This document shows positions 12,216 to 22,780 of a DNA stretch of 64,000 nucleotides, in pieces. The notes under the pieces are model-generated. The model searched no databases. It was given only the letters and a program-made list of their open reading frames with translations, and was not told where the DNA came from. Within the stretch, counting starts at the first letter, position 1. The number at the start of each line of letters is the position of its first letter. This stretch comes from Ananas comosus. Lineage: Eukaryota; Streptophyta; Magnoliopsida; Poales; Bromeliaceae. Both the position numbers and the translations under genes were made by a program. Location of the stretch: contig NC_033627.1 of assembly GCF_001540865.1 (NCBI RefSeq), forward strand, positions 4,049,265 through 4,113,264, written 5' to 3'.

Positions 12216-13203
12216 TATTAAATTCTAGAGTTTATGGTTCAGATTTATTCTATGTTAAAAAGTTTAAGGTCCAAGTTTTTAGACTTTATTTCTTAAGCTT
12301 GTGGATAAATTGTTTAGATTTATTCTACTAAAACTCTACTGTTCAAGATTTACTAATAAGTCCTTGTTTTGACTACTATTTTGCACTGTATATAAAAACA
12401 CTACACTTGTTAATTAATACTAATTCTTACAAAGAAATTGTACCTAGTACAGTTTGCAAAGGACTTGATGCTTGGTATACAAATTTTCAAGATTTTAAAC
12501 TTGATGCTTGGTATACAAAATTTCAAGATTTTAATCTAGTTATTTTATATTTTTAATTGAGTTTATTTCAAAAAACGAACATAGCGGAAGGCCCAAATAT
12601 TTGACCAATCATCTTAAAATGCATCATTTAACTTTTGGATAAATTGCACCGTTAGTCACTGTAGGTGAAGGTGGTTAGGATAAAATCTGATCGAATCCGA
12701 CAGCAGATTCGGTAGAATGTGCATATGACTGTCAAAATTTAGCATTTGACGTATATTCGTATCCAAATTCATATTCAATGAAAAGTTAAAAAACTATGGA
12801 TGCAGATATAGTTTCTTACAAAATTTGTCCATATTCCACCGTTTTCATTTATAAAATTTCAGATGGATGATAATATACATTATAGGAAAATAAAGAGGTT
12901 TATATTATATGCTTCATTTATTTTACTATAAAATTCATGATAAAATTACATTTATATTTATTAGAATATCGAGTTTTATTGAATAAAATATAACTATGCA
13001 AAGTTTTGAGTACGAATGTAAATCTTTAATTGCATTGTGTATTTTATTTGTACTAACTTTTGTTCATATTTATATATTATGTTAGTATATATTATTGTCC
13101 AAATAATATTTGAATATGAATAGGAACGACGCATTATATAGAAAAAAAAAATAAGTTGAATATGATAATCGAGTCCATGTATTATTGTGATATATTCTTA
13201 AAA
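12216..13203. other. Gene-free DNA with a SINE remnant
   Basis: Around 12450-12600 GCAAAGGACTTGATGCTTGG and, later, GAACATAGCGGAAGG resemble the SINE at 59908-60057, so a decayed SINE with a small internal duplication is likely. The remainder is AT-rich and shows nothing that I can identify. Confidence 0.35.
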
Positions 13204-13208
13204 GGATA

Positions 13209-13351
13209 TATGACGCCCCAACTTTCCAAGGGGTCACCCATCCTAGAATTACTCCCGTCCTAACATGCTTAACTCACCACAAAAAATGCTTAAGTCGGGT
13301 TAAGAGTTTAGCCCTATTATATATCATATATAGGACTATCTGGGTCTCACA
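13209..13351 (-). repeat. Cassandra 3' LTR (element on minus strand)
   Basis: 143 bp; it is shorter than its partner because the 5S-like part is followed by a deletion relative to 13504-13669. The first base pair is TA instead of TG on the plus strand. Confidence 0.8.
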
Positions 13352-13503
13352 ATCTCCCCTCCTTTAAGCTCTGATGTCATCGTCAGGCTCAAACTCACAA
13401 GTACCAGGCGATGTGAGACTCATCTCGCTAGCCCGTCATCCAAACCCTAGCTCAGCCGAGACTCATCTCACATTTCTGACTGTTAATTGGCTCTGATACC
13501 ATC

Positions 13504-13669
13504 TGTGACGCCCCAACTTCCTAGGGGGTCACCCATCCTAGGACTACTCCCGTCCTAGCGCGCTTAACTCTCTTAACCTCTTGGGCCTTGCCATCACCCA
13601 AAATGCTTAAGCCGGGTTAAGAGTTTAGCCCTATTATATCTCATATATAGAACTATCTGGGGTCTCACA
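13504..13669 (-). repeat. Cassandra 5' LTR (element on minus strand)
   Basis: 166 bp, with TG and CA ends. It carries the 5S rRNA-like 3' half with the internal-promoter region truncated, so 5S transcription from it is not assured. Confidence 0.8.
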
Positions 13670-13682
13670 GGATAACTAGAAT

Positions 13683-14283
13683 TTAAACTTGCCAGAATAT
13701 TCTTATTGTTTTCCAACACCACCCTGGTAACAAAGCGCCGGTCGATGGTGCTCCACGGGGCGACTTTCGTAACAGTGCCAGGGTCAGGCGCCGAGTTTGC
13801 CTCGGAGAGGGCGGAGAGCAGATGGCGTGGAAGGCGCCGATAGCCAGCGTGTCCTCAAAGTAGTCCGACACCCGCAGGGGCGGAGCCATTGAGGGTCCAC
13901 AGTGGCCATGGACCCCCCACCTAAATTTTTTTAAAATTATATAAAAGTCCTTTATAATAAAAATTAAAATATCATAAATTTTAATTTTAGGGGACCAAAT
14001 TAATTTTTTTAATAAAATTTATGTCTCAATTTTGTTTCAAATATTTTGGTCATTTCTCTTCAACTCTTACGTTCTTGTTCCTCTTTGAGCATATTGTCAT
14101 TAATTATTGTTGCTAGTAATAACTAATTAGTGAATCTGACAAACTTTTTTTCTTACTATCCGAGGTCGATTCTTTTTCCTATCATATTTAAATCTTGGCC
14201 CCCCAAATCTTAATTTCTGGCTTCGTCCCTGGACACCCGGCCGCCCCCCAGTGACACAAACAGGACGTCGATCGACACCGACA
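13683..14283 (-). pseudogene. Unidentified captured exon fragment, split by a MITE
   Basis: Removing the MITE at 13875-14231 joins two GC-rich stretches. The minus strand then reads VLFVSLGGGRVSDYFEDTL and, after one frameshift, GTVTKVAPWSTIDRRFVTRV. This looks like part of a real plant gene, but I do not recognise the family. It directly follows the RBM28 fragment in the same orientation and frame. Confidence 0.4.
13875..14231. mobile_element. hAT-type MITE inside captured gene fragment
   Basis: Termini CAGGGGCGGAGCCA and TGGCTTCGTCCCTG with the exact 8-bp duplication GACACCCG at 13867-13874 and 14232-14239. The 357-bp element splits a GC-rich coding-like fragment, so it landed after the capture. 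Confidence 0.85.
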
Positions 14284-14400
14284 GTGCTTTCGGCTTTCCC
14301 TCCTTGGGTACATGATCCAACTTAGAAGCTGAAGTAGCTTCCTCTCCTAGTCTCGGAATTCTCTTCTGTTTTCTAGCTCTCGCATTTTTCTCTTGCACCA
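14284..14400 (-). pseudogene. Captured fragment of RBM28 exon 18
   Basis: The minus strand encodes [20 protein letters not shown] then SKLDHVPKEGKPKA. The intact RBM28 gene at 55138-55250 encodes [20 protein letters not shown] then [13 protein letters not shown]. The two stretches align over about 115 bp of DNA with a few substitutions and small indels. No intron or other RBM28 exon is present, so this is a short exon-internal fragment, not a gene copy. Confidence 0.85.
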
Positions 14401-14539
14401 CATTCTATTATTTATTTTACGTATTATTTATTTTACGTAAGGAAATAGAAATTAATTTTTTTTCTAAGTCCCGCCAAAAAATGGGTCTGTCGACAGACCG
14501 AAATTTGAAATACGTACTTTTATATATAGTATAGATAGA

Positions 14540-14759
14540 CTAGTTGAATGTACGTACAAATGCACGTAACAATTAATTATTTAATAATTATTTTAAATTA
14601 ATATGAAATTGTACATCATATTTATTAAAAAATTTACAATTTTTTAAAAAGTAAATTTATTTATTATATACTATTAGAAAATACCTACCATATTTTGTCA
14701 ACAATAATTATATAGTTTTTTTTTTATTTTATAAAATTTATATATAGTATAGATATAGA
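14540..14759 (-). mobile_element. Short Helitron-like element, head-to-tail with the previous one
   Basis: The minus strand runs from TCTATATCTATACTATATA at 14759 to a hairpin ACGTGCATTTGTACGT followed by CTAG at 14543-14540. The next base on the minus strand is the first base of the Helitron-like unit 14539-13676. Boundaries are approximate on the 5' side. Confidence 0.4.
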
Positions 14760-14814
14760 TATACATTAAATATTTTTCTGATAAATTTATATATAGTGTA
14801 GATATAGAATAGAG

Positions 14815-14818
<4 letters not shown>

Positions 14819-14886
<68 letters not shown>
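14819..14886. repeat. (AT)n microsatellite
   Basis: About 68 bases of uninterrupted AT alternation. Confidence 0.95.
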
Positions 14887-14888
<2 letters not shown>

Positions 14889-14892
<4 letters not shown>

Positions 14893-17800
14893 AGGACTGG
14901 AGATTTTTGACAGTGCCACTAAACTTCCTGCTTGACGATGTTTATGTGGTGTAATTTTAATTACATAAAGCATTCGTCAAAGTTTCAGTAGAAAATTGGA
15001 GCTAAAACGGAAGAAAGTTACGCGATTATTAGTTTTCCTTAAGGAATAGTAACTCCGGTTTTCGCGTTGAAGCACGGACAGTAAAGTTGGCTTTCACGTG
15101 TATCGGACTCCGTTCATATCAGTCACAATAGCTCGTTTTCGACGGTTCAGTTGTTCTGGACTACTGGCGTGCTTGAGGATTTGAGTATTTGAACGCATCG
15201 GTTTCGAGAAAAAATCCGGAATAAAAGTCGTTTTATATGTATTGTCGATGATATTTGGCCTTTTGGAGAAGAGAGTGGTTTCCGTCGCAAAATTCCGCGA
15301 CCGTTTGAGGTGAAACGAAATCGTGGCTCTTTGTTGTCCCGAGGTGCTAGATCGCACTGGTAACGATCCGTTCGCAAATCCGATCGACGGATTGCGAGAG
15401 TCGTACGTTGATCGAGGAGAGGTCGGTCGAGGCAAATTGGTATTTTTGCGTAAGTCGCGAGATTTTGTACGTTTTGTGTGGAGATCGCACGGAGAAGGGG
15501 ATATTCACGCATTTGTTACTCAGGCTGGGATGGATTTTAGCTTAATAGTAAGTTCTAGTGGACTTTTCTTGCAATTTTTGCGCCTCTACTTTATTGTTTC
15601 TAGGGTGTTTTTTGAGATCCAGCCCTAGATATCCTAAGCTTAACCTAACCGCACACCCAGCACGTTCTTGCCTCCTGCCCCTGCCGGCTCGCGTTGCGGC
15701 CGCCGCCGAGCAGGCCCCGCGGCCCGGGAAACCGCTGCAGCCAGCCTTCTTCCTCTCCTCGTCCAACCTCCCCCATCCATTCTAGACCGAGGGAGTGGTG
15801 AGAGGTTCCGCCCGCCTCTGGAAGTGAATCCTCGCCTTCCTTCCACCTCAGGCGTCTCCTTCCTCTAGCTCCGCGCCACCCCTGACGTCGCCGGATGCCG
15901 CCAGAGGAAGCTGCGCGGCAGCCCCGGTCAGCCCAGACCCGAACATAGGCCGGCTCAAGGTTGCGGGACTTGGGATCCGCACTTCCCCTTACGGTCCAAT
16001 GCCCGCCTGTCGACCCGCGGACCTCAGCAACACCGACGCCCGGTCCCGGGCGTCCCCGCGCGGCCGCTGCCCGCGCCAAGGTTCTCCGCCGCTGCTCGGG
16101 TCCTGGCGGCAGCGAACCTTGGGGCCGCGCACACTCCGAGCGCCGCGTTGCCTCTGAGGTGAGCACCCCTTCCCTTGGTCTCGGGCACCGGCGATCTTGC
16201 CCGCCCCGACCCCTCCGCCGCCGCGCCCGCCGGGGCAAGCTCGAACCCGAGAGGAACTCGGCGGCTTTGAACTGCGCTTGCGCGCGCACCGGCCACTCCG
16301 CCTGCGGCCGCCACCTTCCCCGGATCCCCAACTTGCGTCCATCACTGGCGCGAGCGCACGCCCGACCGCCGGCGACGAGCCCCTAGCTCTCCCACTGGTC
16401 CGTGTAAGCACTTTTACGTTGACAGCACTGGTAGTTTAGAGTTCCTGTCACCTCTTCTGGTGGATCCGAGGATACTTGACATCCGAGGAAGTGAGACGGA
16501 TATCTCAGCATCGCTGGGGCGTGGACGATCGTACTACCTTCCGACAGGATGTCAACGTGCCTAGTTACGCAATTAGAGGCGATCTTATGCGCTGAGTGCG
16601 CGCCAATTATCGCATTTCTCGCACCTTTGCGCACTGCCACAGGGCGGCAGGTGCTCCGAACAGGCGAGGCACGCTCTCGGCATGCGAAGCCTGTCAGCGG
16701 TTGTCTTCGCTTGGTTCGATTGACTGCCTCGTTTGTCGTCGATCGGACAATAAAGCCTTGAACTCACATAAGAATAATGTTGATTTTCGAGCAGTTGCGA
16801 AGGGCTTTATGTGCAAGTTTGATCTGTCTTGGCTGCTGTGGCAGCAGTTAGGCTAAGGGTAACCTCTGGACTGATCGTCCAAGCCAAGAAAAAGGCCTTT
16901 GCAATGGTCGGAAAGAGATTTTCGACGCGTTTTCTCGGCCAAAATCCGACGGAACGCGAGATCGGTTCGATTCCTTCCGATAGTGCTTTCGTGAGAATTG
17001 TGTAGTCGCTGAGCCTTGTTGGCTGACTCGCATCATTTTGAAGGTTCGAAAAATGAGCGTTCCTGTGAGCGACGGTAGCTTCCGGTGTCGAATTAGACAT
17101 TCGGAACCGCGACTCGAAACGAATTATCCGACGATAGTGTGTTTCGACGGTGAGTAAGTGGTGTTTGCTGGCATGATGCCACGATTATTTATGTTTAGTG
17201 CCAGCAGGTGATCATAGCTCAAGTCGGTATGTTCTGGGACAGTTCGTGGCTCCCGGCGGGTCCCCGTGCGATTATGGGACTTCGGCGTTATACGGCGATC
17301 GTTTGAAACCGATCTCCATGGTTTTGCTGTAGTTGTGGATCTAGTGATTATTAGTTGTGTGAGACCTAACCCGGTGGACTTACCTTATGTGTGGGCTTGA
17401 TCTTTTTCGTCAGGAGAACAGGCGCAGCATTTGTACGAGGTGGTACTTCGATCGACGTCGTAAGTGGTTCCTCGGTAGATAGCGTTTCCTACTCTGGTTC
17501 TCTCTTATTATCTGGGCATTTATATAGTATATTTAATAATAGTATTGAGCTTGCATCCCCGTTGTTTCTATTTATACTCTATCATATGTTCTTCTATGCT
17601 TAGTATCATGCGTAGAAGTAGATAGTTTATCACATTGTGACTATCCCGTGGACCTGATTGTCGTTCTCGTACTTTTTCCGGAACTGATTTGGTCGGTTCT
17701 CGGTATTCTTTCGTGACCTGGAATTGTCGCGTTGTTGATTATGTATTGTTTCGGTCTGTTTCTTAGTCTGTCGTTCGATGACTCTTGAGGTCGTGACCTG

Positions 17801-19094
17801 AGAGGTAGGTAGATTGTCGGCTGTAGCTGACGGTAGTAGTTCTGGCTATATAAACACTCTGTGACTATCGTTCGCGTTCTTGGTTCGTATTTTAGTTTGA
17901 CAGAGCAGTATCTACATAAACTATCTGATTTACTCTGCTGGTTGTTTATGTGTGATATCCTGTATAGGCGTGAGTAGATAGGCTATCGATACTAATATAT
18001 TGTGACTGGTTGGTCGGTCTCTATTTGCATCGTTGACCTGTTTTGGTCGTTCTTATTTCATACATTGACCTATCTCGGTCAGGTTCAACGTTGTTACTTG
18101 ATGACCTACCAGCGTCGGTATGCCAGAGAGGCCTGATTTGTTCGGAACTTGCATTGCGACGGTTGGCTTATGTGATCATATCAGCATTGATCGTCACAGC
18201 TCAAGTGCAATTTCTACGGTAACCAGTCGGGTTGATCCCCGCAGGGGCGGTTCTTTTCGGAAAAGTGTCGCTAATCGACCAGTGAGCCCAGCGTGGTTCT
18301 CTTTTGCTAGGGTTAATGCAGGTGGTGTGAGCAGGTATGGCGTTTATGCCTTGGGTTTAGACGAAACGCGGTTTAGTATTGCGTACCTTTGGATCTCGTC
18401 AATCGTGTTGACGCATATAGCTATAGTTAGCGAGTTGTTGATAGTAATACTTCTAGTTCTTTCTTTAGTTGTCTTGTCTATAGTTTTGATATCCTTGTTG
18501 ATTGCAGTTGTACATTCACAGTAGCGTTAGTTGTGTTTCATATAATATATCTCTCTCATTGTTCATTATCTTTCTACTGTATTTTACTTACCACATATGT
18601 TAGTTATCTCTTCCTGATCCGGTTATGTAATCCTCGCTTCTTCGGCTTGCGGTACCCATGGCAGGGGTAGACATGAATTTAATGTTCTCACCTCCCACCA
18701 TTCTTTCAGGAATCGCGGCGATGATAAGTGGACGAGACGTGAGGCTACTCGTGGTGCTCGATAGAGCTTCCGATCCAATTATTTCGATTTTAGTTATTAT
18801 CCTTGTATTTCTGTTGATATATGTTTAGTTGTATTATGTGTTCAGTTATTTGCATTTGAAAAAGGTGATTTCTGGATTTTGTAAATAAAAGAGTTCTTTC
18901 CCTCGTGGTAGCGTTTTAACAAGCCCAATAAGGCTTTCGTTTAGAAACAGCTTTCAAAGATTTTTGATTTTTTCTGTTTAACGATGAATGTAAAACTTGA
19001 TTGAATTCGTAATGTTCATGAAGTATATTAGCTTTTATTCATCGGTTGGGTTGTATCCTTCGTTGTACTGTATCAATTGATCGACGCCGTGCCA
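14889..19094 (+). mobile_element. Probable long gypsy-type LTR, solo or truncated
   Basis: The stretch is unlike its AT-rich surroundings: CpG-rich, with a very GC-rich block at 15640-16400 and many TCGG/CGAT words up to 18500. It starts TGTAAGGACTGG, holds a poly(A)-signal-like AAATAAAAGAG near 18885 followed by an AAGGCTTTCG word, and could end at GCCGTGCCA (19094). ATACA flanks both proposed ends (14884-14888 and 19095-19099), which would fit a 5-bp duplication but could be chance. No gag, protease, reverse transcriptase or integrase frame exists in the window. Overlapping frames of 60-228 codons at 15640-16440 are GC artefacts. Confidence 0.4.
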
Positions 19095-19099
19095 ATACA

Positions 19100-19999
19100 G
19101 GGAGACTCTGTCCGTCTGAACATGTGGTTTCCTGTCTCCTACCTCGCCAAGGACGGCCTCAATCCAAGAATCAAGTCACGCCAGAATCAAGCATGGTCCT
19201 GCGCGCCCGTTTATATATCTCTTCTTTTTTTTATTGCGATTCTTTAACCTTTGTTTTTTCACGAGAAATTCTTTTTCCGCGCAGATTTCCGCCTTGATTC
19301 CCGAATGTCCGCCATATGGAGGCCAACCCTTGCGAACATAATATATTGTATGCGGTTACGATGAACTATGGGAACTAGGATGCAGTGGTAGATATGAAAA
19401 AAATTTTCTAAATAATTAAAGGCCCACTAATTAAACTTTGCTATCAACAATTAATGAAGGAAATAAAACACTTTCATTCAAAAACTAGTTAATCAAAAAT
19501 TTACAACAAAGAACTTAAATAGCATAGAAAACTGAGGTTTAGTAAGAGTCAGCCGAAATGAGGAACGATGATGATGCCCCCGGCAGCAAGAGGAGGTGAT
19601 GGCCGGAGAGTCAAGCGAGACGGGCGCAGAGAGGTGAGGGCCGCGGGATGGTCACTGCTTCACTTTTTTAGTATGAAGTAACGCATTGTCGAAAAAAAAA
19701 TGCTACAAATATGAGATTCAAATACAGTCTTGATTTCTTCTTCTTAATGTCTTGATGTTGTGAAAATAATAATTTGTTTCCGTTTCTTAGGAATTTTTTC
19801 TTTGATGTCATTGATGTTGATTTCATTTTTTTGTACAAAAATATATTTATGCCAAAATAATTTTTTATGCAAAACATAAATTTCAAAATTTGGTATTTCT
19901 TAATTTGCAGATATCAATTTACTAAAAGATTAATTGAAAAACAATATATTAACAATATATTAACAATCTCTTGTGTAGATTAATTTATTTAAATTATTT
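19100..19999 (+). repeat. Array unit 0, partial and indel-rich
   Basis: Clear homology to the other units starts near 19135. Compared with unit 1 it carries many single-base insertions and deletions (for example around 19380-19660) but few substitutions. It may be old, or it may be poorly corrected long-read sequence. Confidence 0.7.
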
Positions 20000-21410
20000 G
20001 GATCCGTCCCATTACTAACGGGTAAAAATAATGAAAATGTTAAATCTAACGGTAGAAATATCGATAGCAGCAAGACCTTAGTGCTATCGATAGTCTCCCA
20101 GCTGTACTCTATATATATATATATGCCCAATTAAGTATCCGCCCTGTTAGTCGCACGCTTTGGGCTTTATTTGAGTAAGCGAAAGAGGGAGACTCTCTCA
20201 TCTCCTACTTCTTGTGTGATATCAAAGTGCAAATATGGCCTTAGGCTCTCTTTGGGAGAGCCGGCGAGGAGTAGGAGGAATTGGGACGAGCGGCACTGGA
20301 CGTCATCTTTTCTTTTATCTGTGATCTATATAGAGTACCTGTTGGAGAATGTTTCCTATTTTCGGTTTAACATCTCATGTATGATCGATGAAGGCTCACG
20401 TTCTTGTTCTTAACTTGCGCTTCTCGATCGGCGGAGTCGGGGAGGAGGTTCCGATGGTCTCAAGACGGAGAAAAGGATCTGGTAAATTCCCGTTCCCCAC
20501 CAATGTTGCGATAGGAGATCTCACCGACCACGAGAAACAGCTGAACCGTCCTGCCTCTCCTCTACCTCGCCAAGACGGCGCCAACCCCAAGAATCAAATG
20601 TCACGCCAGAACAAGATGGCTCGCGCGCGTTTACTATTCTCTTCTTTTTTTATGGATTCTTTAACCTTTTGTTTTTACGAGAAATTCTTTTTCCCGCAGA
20701 TTTCGATTCAATATTCCCGGATGTCCCGCCATGGAGAGGCCCAACCCTTGGAAAACAATATATTGATGGGTACGATGAACTATGGGAATAGGATGAGTGT
20801 AGATGAAAAAGATTTTCTAAAGTAATTTAAAGCCCACTAATAAACTTTGCTACAACAATTAAGTGAAAGGAAATAAACACTTTCATTCAAAAACATAGTT
20901 AATCAAAATTTACAATCAAAGAACTTAAATAGAAGAAAAACTTGAGGTTTTAGAAGAGTCAGCGAGAATGAGAACGATGTGATGCCCGGCAGGCAAGAGG
21001 AGGTGAGGCCCGGAGAGTCAGCGAGGACCCGGCGGACAGGAGGAGGTGAGGCCCGGCGGGATGGTCATGTTCACTTTTTAGTATGAAGTAACGATTGTCG
21101 AAAAAAAAATGCTACAAAATATGAGATCTCAATACAGTCTTGATTTCTTTTCTTTAATGTCTTGATGTTGAAAAATAAAATTTCTTTTCCGTTTCTTGAG
21201 GAAAGTTTTTTCTTTGATGTATTGATGTTGAATTCATTTTTTTGTACAAAATATATTTATGCCAAAAATAATTTTTATGCAAAACATAAATTTCAAATTT
21301 TGGTATTTTCTTAATTTTGAGATATCCAATTTCTAAAATAGATTAATTGAAACAACATATTAACAATATATTAACAATCTCTTGTGTAGATTAATTTATT
21401 TAAATTATTT
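20000..21410 (+). repeat. Array unit 1 (type I)
   Basis: 1411 bp. It is almost identical to unit 4 over most of its length. The leader has the shortened GGCTCTCTTTGGGAGAGCC form (type I). A 145-codon frame starts at 20388 and runs to 20825. A one-base deletion in the CCTCTCCTC tract puts the second half in a different frame from units 2 and 3. Confidence 0.85.
20059..20124 (+). promoter_or_regulatory. Inverted repeat plus TATA box of an array unit
   Basis: TATCGATAGCA (20059-20069) and TGCTATCGATA (20082-20092) are perfect 11-bp inverted arms. They are followed 17 bases later by a TATATATA tract (20110-20124) and then a GC-containing leader. The same layout recurs in every complete unit, with partial decay in unit 2. 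This looks like a core promoter with an upstream palindromic element; activity is not shown. Confidence 0.45.
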
Positions 21411-22780
21411 GGATCCGTCCCATTACTAACGGGTAAAAATAATGAAAGCGTTAAATCTAACGGTGGAAATATCGTTAGTACCAAGACCTTAGTGTGATCG
21501 ATAGTATCCCAAACAGACTCTATATATATATATCCCCAATTAAGTATTCGCCCTGTTAGTCGCACGCTTTGAGTATTCTCCCCGAAGGCCAGGAGAATAC
21601 GAGGTTGCTGAAAAGAGCCGGCGAGGAGTAGGAGGACTTGGGACGAGCTGCACTGGACGTCATCTTTTCTTTCATCTGTGCTCTATATAGAGTACCAGTT
21701 GGAAAATGTTTCCTGTTTTCGGTTTAACATCTCATGTATGATCGATGAAGGCTCACGTTCTTGTTCTTAACTTGCGCATCTCGATCGGCGGAGTCAGGGA
21801 GGAGGTTCCGATGGTCTCAAGACAGAGAAGAGGATCTGGCAAATTCTCGTTCCCCACCAATGTTGCGATAGGAGATCTCACCGACCACGAAAAACAGCTG
21901 AACCGTCCTGCCTCCTCCTCTACCTCGCCAAGACGACGCCAATCCAAAGAATCAAATGTCACGACAGAACAAGATGGTTCGCGCGCGTTTATTATGCTCT
22001 TTTTTTTTATGAATTCTTTAACCTTTTATTCTTACAAGAATTTCTTTTTCTTTCAGATTTCGATTCAATATTCCGGGATGTCCCGCCATGGAGAGGCCCA
22101 ACCCGTGGAAATCAATATATTGATGGGTACGATGAACTATGGGGATGGGATAGGTGTAGATGAAAGAAATTTTCTAAAGTAATTTAAAGCTCACTAATAA
22201 ACTTTGCTACAACAATTAAGTAAAAGAAAATAAACACTTTCATTCAAAAACTTAGTTAATCAAAGCTTACAATCAAAGGACTTGAATAGAATAAAAAACT
22301 TGAGGTTTTAGAAGAGTCAGCGAGAACGAGAACGATGTGATGCCCGGCAGGCAGGAGGAGGTGAGGCCCGGAGAGTCAGCGAGGACGACGTAATGCCCGG
22401 CGGGCAGGAGGATGTGAGGCCTGGCGGGTTGGTCATGTTCATTTTTTAGTATGAAGTAACGATTGTCGAAAAGAAAATTCTACAAAATATGAGATCTCAA
22501 TACAGTCTTGATTTTTTTTCTTTAATGTCTTGATGTTGAAAAATAAAATTTTCTTTTCCGTTTCTTGAGGAAAGTTTTTTTCTTTGATGTATTGATGTTG
22601 AATTCATTTTTTTGTACAAAACATATTTATGGCAAAAATAATTTTTATGCAAAACATAAATTTCAAATTTTGGTATTTTCTTACTTTTGAGATATCCAAT
22701 TTCTAAAATAGATTAATTGAAACAACATATTAACAACATATTAACAATCTCTTGTGTAGATTAATTTATTTAAATGATTT
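21411..22780 (+). repeat. Array unit 2 (type II, diverged leader)
   Basis: 1370 bp. The leader is shortened and rearranged near 21560-21610, the promoter inverted repeat is degraded (TATCGTTAG), and a 145-codon frame lies at 21745-22182. Confidence 0.85.

Larger units (their letters stand above)
13209..13669 (-). mobile_element. Complete Cassandra-type TRIM retrotransposon
   Basis: The 461-bp element has two LTRs (13209-13351 and 13504-13669) and the exact 5-bp duplication GGATA at 13204-13208 and 13670-13674. Read on the minus strand, the 5' LTR is followed after two bases by TGGTATCAGAGCCA, the binding site for initiator Met-tRNA. A purine tract, AAAGGAGGGGAGA, precedes the 3' LTR. The LTRs contain AGTTAAGCG and AGGATGGGTGACC, which match the 3' half of plant 5S rRNA. 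This is the hallmark of the Cassandra family. No protein is encoded; mobility depends on other elements. Confidence 0.85.
13676..14539 (-). mobile_element. Helitron-like unit carrying captured gene fragments
   Basis: On the minus strand the unit begins TCTATCTATACTATATATAA, a typical plant Helitron 5' end, and contains GGTCTGTCGACAGACC at 14499-14484, shared with related starts at 41200 and 42821. Reading on, it holds an RBM28 exon fragment, then a second unidentified fragment, and reaches CTAG followed by T at 13679-13676. The 5' end is well supported. The 3' end is weaker because the required hairpin is only the short AGAATATTCT palindrome. The unit is interrupted by the hAT MITE at 13875-14231. 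Confidence 0.5.

Noticed and set aside
11321..12228. Frames of up to 173 codons rich in Gly, Pro, Arg and Ala
   Set aside because: They are translations of GGCCCGGCACGG repeats within a MITE delimited by an 8-bp target duplication.
13504..13669. Possible 5S rRNA gene
   Set aside because: Only part of 5S is present and it lies within LTRs of a Cassandra element.
15640..16440. Overlapping frames of up to 228 codons on both strands
   Set aside because: All frames are open because the stretch is very GC-rich. No domain is seen and composition (Arg, Pro, Ala, Gly) is that of an artefact.
20388..20825. 145-codon array frame as a firm gene
   Set aside because: Frame is not conserved among units: one-base indels in a CCTCT tract and in T tracts change the C-terminal half. 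It is kept only as a coding-like part of the repeat.
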